From Aeromicrobium sp. (lineage in GTDB: Bacteria > Actinomycetota > Actinomycetes > Propionibacteriales > Nocardioidaceae): DNA of 52,532 nucleotides. The stretch is taken from positions 1 through 52,532 of the forward strand of contig JACMOZ010000207.1 of assembly GCA_014377785.1 (NCBI GenBank), in the 5' to 3' direction. Shown here piece by piece: positions 8,226 to 18,152 of this stretch; position 1 is the first letter of the stretch; each line of letters starts with the position of its first letter. The notes beneath the pieces were generated by a model. That model saw nothing but the letters and a program-made list of their open reading frames with translations. It searched no databases and was not told where the DNA came from. The translations under genes and the position numbers were made by a program.

Positions 8226-9599
8226 TCAGCCCTTTTCCTCGGAGTCGTGTCCGACGAGGTGCAGGCCGGCAGGCTCGGCATTGTCGAACGTGTCATCGAT
8301 GGCGACAAGATGGCGCCCGGCGGCGGCCAAAAAGGATGCCCCGACCGAGGCACGGTAGCCGCCGGCACAGTGCACCCATACCTCGCCGGCAGGAACCTCG
8401 GCGAGACGGCGCGGCAACTCGTGGATCGGAATGTTGACCGCACCCTCGATGCGTGCGGACTCGAACTCATCCCGACGGCGTACGTCAAGCACCACCACTT
8501 CGCGGTGGTGACGCACTTGCGACAGGTCGGCGAATGTTGCCCGTTCGAAACTCCCCAACTCGCCGTCGTACCAGCGTTCGGGGCCGCCGGTGGCTGCGGC
8601 TGCGAGACGATCGATGCCGATTCTGACGAGCTCGCGTTGCGCGGTAGCAACGTCCTCGGCGGTTTCACCAAGCAGGGTCAACGGAGTGCCCCACTCGATC
8701 AGCCAGCCGAGGTAGGTGACGAACGCACCGTCGAGGCCGAAGTTCAGCGTCCCCGGAGCGTGCCCCGCGGCAAACGCCGTTCGGTTGCGTAAATCCACGA
8801 CCCATTCGCCCGCGGCTATTCGCGACCGAAGTTGTTGCGGGTCTGCGAGCGTCGGCGGGGAAAAGTCGGGTGAAGTGGGTCCGGCCGAGTTCGCCGGTGC
8901 CATATGAGCGTAATAGGCCGGATATGCCCCAAGACCGTCGAGGAGCTCCTGGACGTAATCCTCCTCGGACTCGGTGAGCACGGGATTCGACTGCTTTTCC
9001 GAGCCAATCGTGGATTCGGTGGCATCGGATTGGGACGCGGCACAGAAGCTGCCGAAGCCGTGCGTAGGCATGACCTCGGTCTGATCGGGAAGCTCGGCAG
9101 CGAGACGTTGTGCCGACGCATACTGCAAATGGACCAGATCGTGAGTGTGTTCCTCGCCCAACAGATCGGGGCGCCCTGTCGCACCGAAAAGTAGTGAGCC
9201 TCCCGTGAAAACAGCCAGCGGAGCGTCATTCACGGTCAGCGCGTAGGACAAGTGCGTGTAGGTGTGGCCCGGCGTCGAGATCGCTCGCACGAGCATCGAG
9301 GTGCCGACCTCGAGCGTGTCGCCGTCCCGGATGGGAGTCCGTTCGAAGCTGACATCATCGTCGGCGTTCACGAAATACGATGCGCCGGTCCGCTTGGCCA
9401 GTGCGAGGCCGCCGGTGAGGTAATCGTTGTGGATATGGGTTTCGAAAACATGAGTGATGCGGACACCTGCCTCGCCGGCAACGGCCAGAACGCGATCAAT
9501 ATCGCGTTGCGGATCCACCACCAGCGCAACGGTGCCGTCATGCGCCAAGTAGCTGCGGTCGCCCAATGATGGGGTTTCTATCGGGATGATTGTCGCCAT
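8226..9599 (-). CDS. Metallo-beta-lactamase/double rhodanese protein (persulfide dioxygenase-like)
   Basis: A 457-aa cytoplasmic fusion. The N-terminal MBL domain (1 to about 250) has THIHNDYLTGG with metal ligands H55, H57 and D59, then STPGHTYTH, TGRPDLLG and MPTHGFGSF, the pattern of ETHE1-like persulfide dioxygenases. Two rhodanese domains follow: the first (VVDLRNRTAFAAGHAPGTLN) has no active-site Cys, the second has the loop HCAGGYRAS with C411. In characterised relatives such as CstB, persulfides are oxidised to sulfite and thiosulfate. An AAAGGAA site precedes the ATG. It is divergent from DUF302-CstR genes and likely controlled by the TATACCC palindrome 71 bp upstream. Confidence 0.92.
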   Translation of the reverse strand: MATIIPIETPSLGDRSYLAHDGTVALVVDPQRDIDRVLAVAGEAGVRITHVFETHIHNDYLTGGLALAKRTGASYFVNADDDVSFERTPIRDGDTLEVGTSMLVRAISTPGHTYTHLSYALTVNDAPLAVFTGGSLLFGATGRPDLLGEEHTHDLVHLQYASAQRLAAELPDQTEVMPTHGFGSFCAASQSDATESTIGSEKQSNPVLTESEEDYVQELLDGLGAYPAYYAHMAPANSAGPTSPDFSPPTLADPQQLRSRIAAGEWVVDLRNRTAFAAGHAPGTLNFGLDGAFVTYLGWLIEWGTPLTLLGETAEDVATAQRELVRIGIDRLAAAATGGPERWYDGELGSFERATFADLSQVRHHREVVVLDVRRRDEFESARIEGAVNIPIHELPRRLAEVPAGEVWVHCAGGYRASVGASFLAAAGRHLVAIDDTFDNAEPAGLHLVGHDSEEKG

Positions 9600-9669
9600 C
9601 GTCAGTTCCTTTCGGCGGAGCGGTAAAGGTGTCGAGATCGATCTCGCGCAAGCGTCTGGCCCGCTTCCA

Positions 9670-9693
9670 GCATATACCCACAGGGGTATATGC
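9670..9693. promoter_or_regulatory. CstR/CsoR-type operator 1 (MBL-rhodanese side)
   Basis: A 24-bp near-perfect palindrome whose core reads TATACCCACAGGGGTATA, flanked by GCA and TGC. CstR/CsoR-family operators in other bacteria have AT-flanked CCCC/GGGG arms of this kind. It lies 71 bp before the MBL-rhodanese ATG. A CstR-like gene is encoded across the divide. The binding itself is inferred. Confidence 0.72.
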
Positions 9694-9761
9694 TCGAAGC
9701 AATCTCAGCAGCTCATGATTGGTTCCCGATGATGCAGTGATGAGCCGACTACAAGAAACGC

Positions 9762-9779
9762 TATACCCCCTAAGGTATA
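9762..9779. promoter_or_regulatory. CstR/CsoR-type operator 2 (DUF302-CstR side)
   Basis: TATACCCCCTAAGGTATA has inverted TATACC...GGTATA arms identical to those of operator 1. It lies 105 bp before the DUF302 start codon. One site per divergent promoter suggests joint autoregulated control. Confidence 0.7.
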
Positions 9780-9883
9780 AATGTACTCAAGAGGAAGCGC
9801 TTCGACATTGACGAATTTCGATGCAATGTGGCGCAGCCCAACGGCCAGTTGGCCAAACGACCAAAAAACCAGAAGGAAGTGCC

Positions 9884-10297
9884 ATGAGTTACGCATTGAC
9901 CGCAACAGTGGAACAGCCGTATGAGCAGACGGTCGCCAAGGTGCGTGAAGCGCTGGCAGAACAAGGATTCGGCATTCTCACCGAGATCGACATCCGTGCG
10001 ACCCTGCGGGAGAAGCTCGATGTCGACGTGTCGCCTCAGATCATCCTCGGCGCGTGCAGGCCGCCGCTGGCTCACGCTGCGCTTCAAGCTGAGCCGTCGA
10101 TTGGCCTGCTGCTTCCCTGCAATGTCGTCGTCCGTGCTCTCGACGACTCCACGACTCTTGTCGAGGCAGTGGATCCGGAGTTGATGGTCGAGCTGACCGG
10201 CAATGCAGAACTTCGTGCGGTAGCCGACGATGCCACGAACCGCCTCGGCCTGGCACTCGACTCACTGGATCCACGCCGAGCTCAACGGAAGGAATGA
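9884..10297 (+). CDS. DUF302 domain protein
   Basis: A 137-aa protein of the DUF302 family. The pattern is the family's: an N-terminal YALTATVEQPYEQTVAKVREAL helix, GFGILTEIDIRATL, then GACRPPLAHAAL and LLLPCNVVV. Cys58 and Cys79 in the last two motifs are conserved in many members. The biochemical role of the family is not established; members often sit beside sulfur- or metal-stress regulators, as here. I chose the ATG at 9884 with a GAAGGAAG ribosome-binding site, not the earlier in-frame codon at 9821. It overlaps the CstR-like gene by ATGA, so the two are translationally coupled. Confidence 0.88.
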   Translation: MSYALTATVEQPYEQTVAKVREALAEQGFGILTEIDIRATLREKLDVDVSPQIILGACRPPLAHAALQAEPSIGLLLPCNVVVRALDDSTTLVEAVDPELMVELTGNAELRAVADDATNRLGLALDSLDPRRAQRKE

Positions 10298-10566
10298 CAA
10301 TGGTCCAACTCTCACCCGAGGCAATGGGGCCGGTCATCAATCGCCTCAAGCGGGCACAAGGTCAACTCGGCGGAGTGCTCCGCATGCTCGAAGAAGGACG
10401 CGAATGCGAGGACGTGGTCACTCAGCTCGCCGCTGTCAGCCGAGCTCTTGATCGTGCAGGGTTCGCCATTGTCGCGACCGGGCTCAAGCAATGCCTGAGC
10501 GAAGAAGGCGGCAGCGAAAGCCTCGATGTCAAAAAAATGGAAAAGCTCTTCCTGTCACTAGCCTGA
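10294..10566 (+). CDS. CsoR/CstR-family (DUF156) repressor, CstR-like
   Basis: A 90-aa all-helical repressor of the CsoR/RcnR/CstR family. The N-terminal INRLKRAQGQLGGVLRMLEEG is the DNA-contact and dimer helix. The two family cysteines are at C36 (GRECED) and C65 (GLKQC). Copper-sensing CsoR proteins also have a His at position 61; here it is Gly61. Only the dithiol pair remains, which is the arrangement of persulfide-sensing CstR. With the MBL-rhodanese, TauE and DUF302 neighbours, sulfide/persulfide sensing is the best inference. It probably binds the two palindromes upstream and represses both transcripts. Confidence 0.9.
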   Translation: MTMVQLSPEAMGPVINRLKRAQGQLGGVLRMLEEGRECEDVVTQLAAVSRALDRAGFAIVATGLKQCLSEEGGSESLDVKKMEKLFLSLA

Positions 10567-10616
10567 ACCGGCCGCGCGGATTCGACCCCGGCGCCGCCAC
10601 CGCCATACTTGGACAG

Positions 10617-11261
10617 ATGTCTGAAGAGTTCGCGCTGCCTGTCATTTCACCTTCTGACGTCGCCGATTGGCGGATCCGGACGTTTGACCTCTATGCGCGG
10701 GTTCGCGAAGTGGCCCAGGCCGAGCCGCTTGCTGCGCACACCCTGTGGAGGGAAGACCGCAAGAAGATGTTCCTGCACCATCCCGCGTCTCCGCTGCTGG
10801 ACCGCAAGCGCGAAGCGTTCGAGACCCTGAGCTACTTCGACTACGACCCTGACTACCGCTTTGACGAAGCGATCGAACCGGCCGATCCCGAGCGACGCGA
10901 AATCACGACCGGCACCGACGGTACCGTTCGGTTCGAACGCATCGGCGTCGTCAATCCCGACGGCATCGGCAGTCTCGACGTCTGGCGGCTCGTCGGCTAC
11001 GCGGGTGGCCTCTTCATACCCGTGAAGGGCGCGCTCGCCGGCACGAAAGGCGGAACCTATGGCGCGGGGCGCTATCTCATCGACTCGATCAAGGGCGCCC
11101 ACCTGGGCTTGAATGCGCGCTCGCTGATTCTCGATTTCAACTTCGCCTACAACCCATCCTGTGTCTACGACCCGCGCTGGCTGTGCCCGCTCGCCGCCGC
11201 AGGCAATACCGTCGCCACCAAGATCGCGGCCGGCGAACGCCTCGGCCAATTCGAGGACTGA
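10617..11261 (+). CDS. DUF1684 domain protein
   Basis: A 214-aa protein of the DUF1684 family. Typical segments are the N-terminal WRIRTFDLYARVREV, LWREDRKKMFLHHPASPL, YDPDYRFD, LDVWRLVGYAGGLFIPVKG, TYGAGRYLIDSIKGA and FNFAYNPSCVYDPRWLCPLA. No function is established for the family. The start is the ATG at 10617, because sequence before it lacks family resemblance. It begins 50 bp after the CstR-like gene on the same strand, so it could be read through from that operon; a link to sulfur stress is only suggested by position. Confidence 0.87.
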   Translation: MSEEFALPVISPSDVADWRIRTFDLYARVREVAQAEPLAAHTLWREDRKKMFLHHPASPLLDRKREAFETLSYFDYDPDYRFDEAIEPADPERREITTGTDGTVRFERIGVVNPDGIGSLDVWRLVGYAGGLFIPVKGALAGTKGGTYGAGRYLIDSIKGAHLGLNARSLILDFNFAYNPSCVYDPRWLCPLAAAGNTVATKIAAGERLGQFED

Positions 11262-11280
11262 ATACTCCGCCTGTGCACTC

Positions 11281-11328
11281 GGATCCGCCCCCTTGGATCC
11301 GCCCTTGGATCCGCCCTTGGATCCGCCC
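11281..11328. repeat. Tandem 12-bp repeat, about four copies
   Basis: Units of GGATCCGCCCTT are repeated head to tail (the first spacer is two C longer) in the gap between the DUF1684 gene and lon. The copies are near identical, so copy number could vary by slippage. It lies about 80-130 bp upstream of the lon start. I saw no other copy in the window. Confidence 0.85.
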
Positions 11329-11372
11329 AGAGCGAACAGAGACCGATCCGGGGAACAACGCCCCGCCTCCAT

Positions 11373-11397
11373 GAGTTGAGCCCATCAGACTCAACTC
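11373..11397. promoter_or_regulatory. HAIR-like inverted repeat upstream of lon (candidate HspR site)
   Basis: GAGTTGAG (11373-11380) and CTCAACTC (11390-11397) are perfect 8-bp arms around 9 bases. The HspR operator of actinobacteria (HAIR) is CTTGAGT-N7-ACTCAAG; the inner TTGAG-N9-CTCAA here has the same sequence and spacing. HspR is known to repress lon in Streptomyces. The element is 12 bp before the ATG and next to the GAGGAGAG ribosome-binding site. Confidence 0.6.
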
Positions 11398-11409
11398 TGA
11401 GGAGAGACA

Positions 11410-13755
11410 ATGAGCGAATTGCAGAAATTCCCGGTACTGGCCCTTGAAGGCGTCGTCGTGCTTCCCGGCATGGTGCTGCCCATCGAGCTCGACGAACCGG
11501 CCCGTGCCGCCGTCGACGCCGCACGTACGAGCAACGACGACCGGATGCTGGTCGCCCCCAGACTCGAAGACCGCTACGCCACTCACGGCGTCATCGCGAC
11601 AATTCAACAGGTAGGCCGGCTCCCCGGCGGCGGTCCTGGCGTCGTACTGCGTGCCGAGCAGCGTGCCCACATCCAGGGCGGAGTAACCGGTCCCGGCGCC
11701 GCGCTGTGGGTCGAGGCCAAACTCCTCGAGGATGCCCCCGTGACGGACGCCGTGCGCGAACTGGCTACCGAATACAAGGGCCTTCTCGTCACCGTCCTTC
11801 AGAAGCGAAACGCCTGGCAAGTCATCGACTCCGTCCAGCGGCTGACCGACCCCGGAGAGCTCGCAGACAGCGCCGGCTACGCGTCGTACCTCGACCTTGA
11901 GCAGAAGCGCGAACTCCTGGAGACGCCACTTGCCGAGGAGCGCTTGACCCAACTGATCGGTTGGACGAGGGACTACCTCGCCGAGACCGAGGTCAATGAG
12001 AGTATCGCCGACTCGGTCCACGAAAGCATCGAAAAGAATCAGCGCGAATTCCTGCTTCGCCAGCAACTCGCCGCCATCCGCAAGGAACTCGGCGACGACG
12101 AACCCGAAGGCACCCAGGATTACCGCGCCCGCGTCGAAGAAGCCGATCTGCCCGACGATGTCCGCAAGGCCGCCCTCCGCGAAGTCGGCAAACTCGAGCG
12201 TGGCAATGACCAGAATCCTGAAGCTGGCTACCTCCGCACCTGGCTTGACACGGTCCTCGAGTTGCCGTGGGGCACCAAGACGACAGACAACACCGACATC
12301 AGCGCGGCGCGGACAATTCTCGATGCCGACCACCACGGACTCGACGACGTCAAGGACCGCATTGTCGAATACCTTGCCGTCCGCGCACGCCGAAACGAGC
12401 GTGGCCTCGAGGTGGTCGGTGGGCGTGGCTCCGGTGCCGTCATGGCGCTCGTCGGTCCACCCGGCGTCGGCAAGACCTCGCTCGGCGAGAGCGTCGCGCG
12501 TGCCCTCGGCCGCAACTTCGTCCGTGTTGCCCTCGGAGGTGTCCGCGACGAAGCCGAAATCCGCGGCCACCGGCGTACCTATGTCGGCGCCCTCCCGGGA
12601 CGGCTTGTGCGCGCGATCGGCGAGGCCGGCTCAATGAACCCGGTCGTGCTGCTCGACGAGATCGACAAGGTCGGCGCCGACAACCGCGGCGACCCGGCAG
12701 CGGCACTTCTCGAGGTGCTCGACCCGGCACAAAACCACACCTTCCGCGACCACTACCTCGACCTGGACCTCGACCTCTCCGACGTGCTGTTCCTCGCGAC
12801 AGCCAACGTTATCGAGTCGATCCCTACGGCGCTTCTGGACCGGATGGAACTGGTCCACCTCGACGGCTACACCGAGGACGACAAGGTCGCGATCGCCCGG
12901 CAATACCTCGCGCCCCGACAACTCGAGCGCGCGGCGTTGAACACCGAGGAAGTCGAGATCAGCGACGAGGCGCTGCGTGAAATCGCGGCCTCATACACGC
13001 GCGAAGCGGGCGTACGCCAGATGGAGCGATTGCTGGCCAAGGTGTTCCGCAAAGTCGCCACCAAGCTTGCCGACACGTCCGTCGAGACACCCATCGTGGT
13101 GAATAAAGCAACCATTGTGAACTTCATCGGCAGACCCCGGTTCATGCCCGAGTCGGCCGAACGCACGGCGGTCCCCGGCGTGTCCACCGGCCTCGCGGTC
13201 ACCGGTCTCGGAGGTGACGTTCTCTTCATTGAGGCGACTTCCTATGACGGCGAGCGTGGACTGGCGATCACCGGCCAGCTCGGTGACGTCATGAAGGAGT
13301 CGGCGCAGATTGCCTTGTCGTACGTACACTCGCACGCGTCGCAGATCGGCATTGATCCCGAAGCTCTGGAGAAGTCGATCCACCTGCACGTGCCCGCGGG
13401 CGCGCAGCCCAAGGACGGCCCATCCGCCGGGGTAACGATGATCACCGCGCTCACCTCGATGGCGCTCGAACGACCGGTGCGAGCCGACGTCGCCATGACC
13501 GGCGAAGTCACGCTCAACGGTCGAGTGCTGCCGATCGGCGGACTGAAGCAGAAGTTGATGGCCGCGCAACGAGCCGGCCTGACGACGGTGTTCATCCCGG
13601 CGCGTAACGAGGCCGATCTGGTCGACGTACCCGCAGAGGTGCTTGCGGAGCTCGACGTGCGGCCCGTTGCCGATGTCGCCGAGATCCTAGCCCTCGCGTT
13701 CGAGCCGGCGAGAGTCAAGCTGGCCGCGACCGCCGAGGAGTCCAGCGCCGCCTGA
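11410..13755 (+). CDS. lon: ATP-dependent protease Lon
   Basis: A cytoplasmic AAA+ serine protease of 781 aa, a normal bacterial LonA length, which degrades misfolded and regulatory proteins. The N-terminal substrate-binding domain starts [20 protein letters not shown]-like. The AAA+ module has Walker [10 protein letters not shown] near 349-357 and Walker [12 protein letters not shown]. The protease domain has the catalytic Ser672 in PKDGPSAG and Lys715 in GGLKQK, the Ser-Lys dyad. A strong GAGGAGAG ribosome-binding site precedes the ATG. The HAIR-like repeat directly upstream suggests heat-shock control by HspR. Confidence 0.97.
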   Translation: MSELQKFPVLALEGVVVLPGMVLPIELDEPARAAVDAARTSNDDRMLVAPRLEDRYATHGVIATIQQVGRLPGGGPGVVLRAEQRAHIQGGVTGPGAALWVEAKLLEDAPVTDAVRELATEYKGLLVTVLQKRNAWQVIDSVQRLTDPGELADSAGYASYLDLEQKRELLETPLAEERLTQLIGWTRDYLAETEVNESIADSVHESIEKNQREFLLRQQLAAIRKELGDDEPEGTQDYRARVEEADLPDDVRKAALREVGKLERGNDQNPEAGYLRTWLDTVLELPWGTKTTDNTDISAARTILDADHHGLDDVKDRIVEYLAVRARRNERGLEVVGGRGSGAVMALVGPPGVGKTSLGESVARALGRNFVRVALGGVRDEAEIRGHRRTYVGALPGRLVRAIGEAGSMNPVVLLDEIDKVGADNRGDPAAALLEVLDPAQNHTFRDHYLDLDLDLSDVLFLATANVIESIPTALLDRMELVHLDGYTEDDKVAIARQYLAPRQLERAALNTEEVEISDEALREIAASYTREAGVRQMERLLAKVFRKVATKLADTSVETPIVVNKATIVNFIGRPRFMPESAERTAVPGVSTGLAVTGLGGDVLFIEATSYDGERGLAITGQLGDVMKESAQIALSYVHSHASQIGIDPEALEKSIHLHVPAGAQPKDGPSAGVTMITALTSMALERPVRADVAMTGEVTLNGRVLPIGGLKQKLMAAQRAGLTTVFIPARNEADLVDVPAEVLAELDVRPVADVAEILALAFEPARVKLAATAEESSAA

Positions 13756-13769
13756 CGACCCGCCGGTTG

Positions 13770-13797
13770 GTTTACCCAGTGTTTGTTTACCCAGTGT
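13770..13797. repeat. Two tandem copies of GTTTACCCAGTGT
   Basis: GTTTACCCAGTGT occurs at 13770-13782 and 13785-13797, separated by TT, just after lon and immediately before the 78-bp repeat copy upstream of korA. It may be an operator pair or part of the repeat element; no function is known. Confidence 0.6.
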
Positions 13798-13798
13798 C

Positions 13799-13876
13799 GG
13801 TTCACCACGAGGCCTCGGCAAACAGCCAGGTCACGGTGGAAACTTCCCACGGGGGGTGATGGTTTGCCACGGTATG
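13799..13876 (+). repeat. 78-bp repeat, copy A (upstream of korA)
   Basis: It aligns without gaps to the reverse complement of 16994-17071: 63 of 78 positions match by my count, about 81%. The best conserved block is ACGAGGCCTCGG followed by AAACAGCCA. The two copies face each other in opposite orientation and enclose exactly korA and korB. Its 3' end forms the left arm of a 15-bp palindrome. Confidence 0.75.
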
Positions 13877-13901
13877 AATACCGGCCACCGTGGCAAACCA
13901 T
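13859..13901. promoter_or_regulatory. 15-bp-arm inverted repeat upstream of korA
   Basis: ATGGTTTGCCACGGT (13859-13873) and ACCGTGGCAAACCAT (13887-13901) are perfectly complementary arms with a 13-base loop, about 100 bp before korA. It may be an operator, an RNA leader hairpin or the lon terminator; its length argues for a structured RNA or a repeat element end. Confidence 0.6.
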
Positions 13902-13998
13902 GTCCACAGAACGGGAATCTCCGCGAAAACTCACCGGTTGGTGGGTACGGTGTGAGCAGGGACACAGTCCTGCCTGCGCACATGTCGAGAGGTGATTG

Positions 13999-15914
13999 AT
14001 GACCGCCGCGCTGAAACCAACAGTCGCCACACCCGTTGGGGCCAAACCCGTAGAAGAGCGCACCCGTGTCGTTATCCGCTTCGCTGGAGACTCAGGCGAT
14101 GGCATGCAACTCACCGGCGACCGGTTTACCGAGGAAACCGCCGTTTTTGGCAACGATTTGTCGACCTTGCCGAACTTCCCCGCTGAGATCCGCGCACCGG
14201 CCGGCACGTTGCCCGGCGTGTCCTCTTTCCAGATTCACTTCGCCAACTACGACATACTGACGCCCGGCGACCGACCCGACGTTCTCGTCGCGATGAACCC
14301 CGCGGCGCTCAAGGCCAACATCGGCGATCTACAGCCCGGCGGCACTGCCATCGTCGATGCCCACGAATTCACCGCCCGCAACCTCAAGCGTGTCGGTTAT
14401 GCCGCAAATCCGCTCGAAGACGGTTCGCTGAGGGCCTACAACCTGCAGGCGATCGACCTGACCGGCATGACGGTGGCGGCCGTCGCCGAATTCGGACTGT
14501 CTCGCAAAGACGCCTCGCGCGCCAAAAACATGTTCGCGCTCGGACTCGTCAGTTGGATGTATGGCCGTCCGCTCGAGGGCAGCTTCACGTCCCTCCAGCA
14601 AAAGTTCGCCACCGAGCCGGCCATACGTGATGCCAATATCGCCGCTTTGCGCACGGGCTGGAATTTCGGCGAGACCACCGAGTCGTTCGGGGTGTCCTAT
14701 GTCGTCAAGCCGGCCGCCATCCCGCCGGGCCGCTACCGCAATGTCAGCGGCAACACCGCTCTCTCCTACGGACTCATCGCCGCCGGTCAGCAATCGGGTC
14801 TTCCCGTTTTCCTCGGCGCCTACCCGATCACGCCGGCCTCCGACATCCTGCACGAGTTGTCCAAACACAAAGCCTTCGGAGTGACGACGTTCCAGGCCGA
14901 GGACGAGATCGCCGGCGCAGGGGCAGCACTGGGAGCGAGTTACGGCGGAGCACTCGGCGTGACAACAACGTCCGGTCCCGGGCTTGCCCTTAAGGGCGAG
15001 GTCATCGGCCTCGCGGTGATGCTCGAACTCCCGCTCATCATCATCGATGTCCAGCGCGGCGGCCCGTCCACGGGATTGCCGACCAAGACCGAGCAATCCG
15101 ACCTGCTCCAGGCCATGCACGGACGCAACGGCGAAGCGCCCCTTCCCGTCATCGCGCCGCGCTCCCCCGCCGATTGCTTCAACGCCGCCCTCGAAGCCGC
15201 CCGCATCGCGATCACCTACCGGACACCGGTGATCCTGCTGTCCGACGGTTACCTGGCCAACGGCTCCGAACCGTGGAGACTGCCCGACGTCGCAATGCTT
15301 CCCAGGATCGAGCCTGACTTTGCGAAGGCTGATCCCGACGCAGCCTTCCTGCCCTACTCACGCGATCCCCAGACTCTGGCCCGTCCGTGGGCGCCCCCCG
15401 GCATCGCCGGACTCGAGCACCGCGTGGGCGGACTGGAGAAGGCCGACGGCACCGGTGACATTTCATACGATCCGGCCAACCATGACCTCATGGTCCGCAC
15501 CCGCCAGGCCAAGATCGACGCCGTCGCGGCGTCAATCCCCGACATCAAGGTCGACGACCCCGACGGCTTGGCAAAGGTCCTCGTGATCGGCTGGGGCTCG
15601 ACCTACGGGCCGATCGGTGCCGGCTGCCGTCGCGCCCGGGAGGCCGGTCATCGCATCGCGCAGGCCCACTTGCGCCACCTCAATCCCTTCCCGGCCAATC
15701 TCGGCGACGTTCTCAAGTCCTATGACCGGGTGATCGTTCCCGAGATGAACCTCGGTCAGCTGCGCTCGCTGTTGCGTGCCAAATACCTCGTCGATGCCGA
15801 GGGCTTTAACAAGGTGCGCGGTATGCCCTTTGGCGCCGCCGAACTCGGCACCCATTTCATGTCGGTCTGCGCTGAATCCGACCCACAGGCTGTATCAGAT
15901 CCAAAGGAGGGCGG

Positions 15915-15918
<4 letters not shown>
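13999..15918 (+). CDS. korA: 2-oxoglutarate:ferredoxin oxidoreductase, alpha (gamma-alpha fused) subunit
   Basis: The large subunit of KGOR (639 aa), which with KorB converts 2-oxoglutarate and CoA to succinyl-CoA, passing electrons to ferredoxin. The N-terminal gamma domain (about 20-200) has [19 protein letters not shown] and [19 protein letters not shown]. The alpha domain has [48 protein letters not shown] and [20 protein letters not shown], all typical. The start is the ATG at 13999, six bases after a GAGAGG site. It overlaps korB by ATGA. The pair stands in for or supplements the 2-oxoglutarate dehydrogenase step of the TCA cycle. Confidence 0.96.
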
Positions 15919-16985
<1,067 letters not shown>

Positions 16986-16993
16986 CCGCTTTC

Positions 16994-17071
16994 CTCACCG
17001 CGGGAAACTGCCACCCACCGCGGGAAGGTTCCCCCGTGCCATGGCTGTTTACCGAGGCCTCGTGTTGAACC
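16994..17071 (-). repeat. 78-bp repeat, copy B (between korB and add)
   Basis: Inverted partner of the repeat at 13799-13876, about 81% identical without gaps. It starts 9 bp after the korB stop and ends 8 bp before the stop of the convergent adenosine deaminase gene, so it occupies almost the whole gap. Internally ACCGCGGGAA occurs twice, and GGGAAGGTTCCC could form a small hairpin. It may also serve as a terminator. Confidence 0.75.
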
Positions 17072-17078
17072 ACCAAGG

Positions 17079-18152
17079 TCAGAGGTTTTCGTAGCCGGGT
17101 TTGATGACGTTTTCGATCAGGTCGAGACGCTGGTCGAAGGGATAAAAGGCACTCTTCATCGCGTTGATAGTGAACCAGCGGATATCCTCGACTCCGAAGT
17201 CGAAGGCCTCGGCAAGCAGACCGAATTCACGACTCATCGACGTGCCACTCATGAGCCGGTTGTCGCAATTGACAGTGACCCGGAAACCGAGTTCTTTCAA
17301 CACGCCGATCGGATGTTCGGCGATCGACGTCGCCGCACCGGTCTGGATATTGGAAGACGGGCACATCTCCAACGGGATGCGCTTGTCCCGGATGTAGGCC
17401 GCCAGCCGCCCGAGCTTCGGGTTGGCGGGATCGGTGAAGTCAACGTCATCGATGATTCGCACGCCGTGGCCGAGGCGATCGGCGCCGCAACGCTGAATGG
17501 CCTGCCAGATCGAGGGAAGCCCGAAAGCCTCGCCGGCATGGATCGTGAAATGTGCGTTCTCGTGGCGCAGATATTCAAAGGCCTCGAGGTGCAGGATCGG
17601 CGGGAAACCGTCTTCGGCACCGGCGATGTCGAAACCGAAAACACCGGCGTCCCGCTTTTCGACGGCGATCTGCGCGATCTCCAGTCCGCGATCGGCGTGA
17701 CGCATCGCGGTGACGAGTTGGCCGACGACAATCGGGTGACCCGAAGAGGCAGCTTCCTTTTTGCCTTCTTCGATGCCACCCTGCACCGCATCGACGGTGT
17801 CGTGCAACGACAAACCCTGAGTCGTATGTTGTTCGGGCGCCCACCGCAGTTCGGCATACACGACGCCATCGGTGGCAAGGTCGATGACGGCTTCACGAGT
17901 GACCCGGGCCAGATTTTCGGCGGTCTGCATGACCGCCACTGTGTGGTCGAACGTTTCGAGATAGCGCTCGAGCGAACCCGAGTCGCAGGCCTCGACGAAC
18001 CAACGCCCGAGACTCACCGCGTCGCTCGCTGGGAGTTCGTGGCCGATCTCGGTCGAAATGTCGATGATCGTCTGCGGACGCACACCGCCGTCAAGGTGTT
18101 CGTGCAGGGCGACCTTGGGCGCCGCAATGATCTGGCCAGGAGTGACCCTCAT
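17079..18152 (-). CDS. add: Adenosine deaminase
   Basis: A 357-aa cytoplasmic zinc amidohydrolase converting adenosine and deoxyadenosine to inosine and deoxyinosine. Motifs in order: [11 protein letters not shown] (two Zn-binding His), [10 protein letters not shown] (Zn His and the catalytic Glu region), RLGHGVRI, and [11 protein letters not shown], then [17 protein letters not shown] with the active-site Asp. The HLDG form and the full length match bacterial Add. It is the last gene of the nucleoside operon and overlaps the MaoC-like gene upstream by 4 bp. Confidence 0.96.
   Translation of the reverse strand: MRVTPGQIIAAPKVALHEHLDGGVRPQTIIDISTEIGHELPASDAVSLGRWFVEACDSGSLERYLETFDHTVAVMQTAENLARVTREAVIDLATDGVVYAELRWAPEQHTTQGLSLHDTVDAVQGGIEEGKKEAASSGHPIVVGQLVTAMRHADRGLEIAQIAVEKRDAGVFGFDIAGAEDGFPPILHLEAFEYLRHENAHFTIHAGEAFGLPSIWQAIQRCGADRLGHGVRIIDDVDFTDPANPKLGRLAAYIRDKRIPLEMCPSSNIQTGAATSIAEHPIGVLKELGFRVTVNCDNRLMSGTSMSREFGLLAEAFDFGVEDIRWFTINAMKSAFYPFDQRLDLIENVIKPGYENL

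Noticed and set aside
9705-9905. A 66-codon minus-strand frame in the operator region between the divergent sulfur operons
   Set aside because: It overlaps an operator and the DUF302 start, has no ribosome-binding site or homology, and is best read as noncoding.
10294-10566. Calling the small regulator a copper-sensing CsoR
   Set aside because: The His of the copper site (position 61) is Gly, and the neighbours handle sulfur, not copper; no copper ATPase or chaperone is present.
11281-11328. Short tandem array considered as a CRISPR array
   Set aside because: The units are 12 bp with no unique spacers and no cas genes are nearby, so it is a simple tandem repeat.
11137-12570. A 477-codon open frame on the minus strand opposite lon
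   Set aside because: It is fully antisense to a clear lon gene, has no domain I recognise and reflects the GC-rich codon use of lon. Its start-end also reads through the tandem repeat (GGSKGGSKG).
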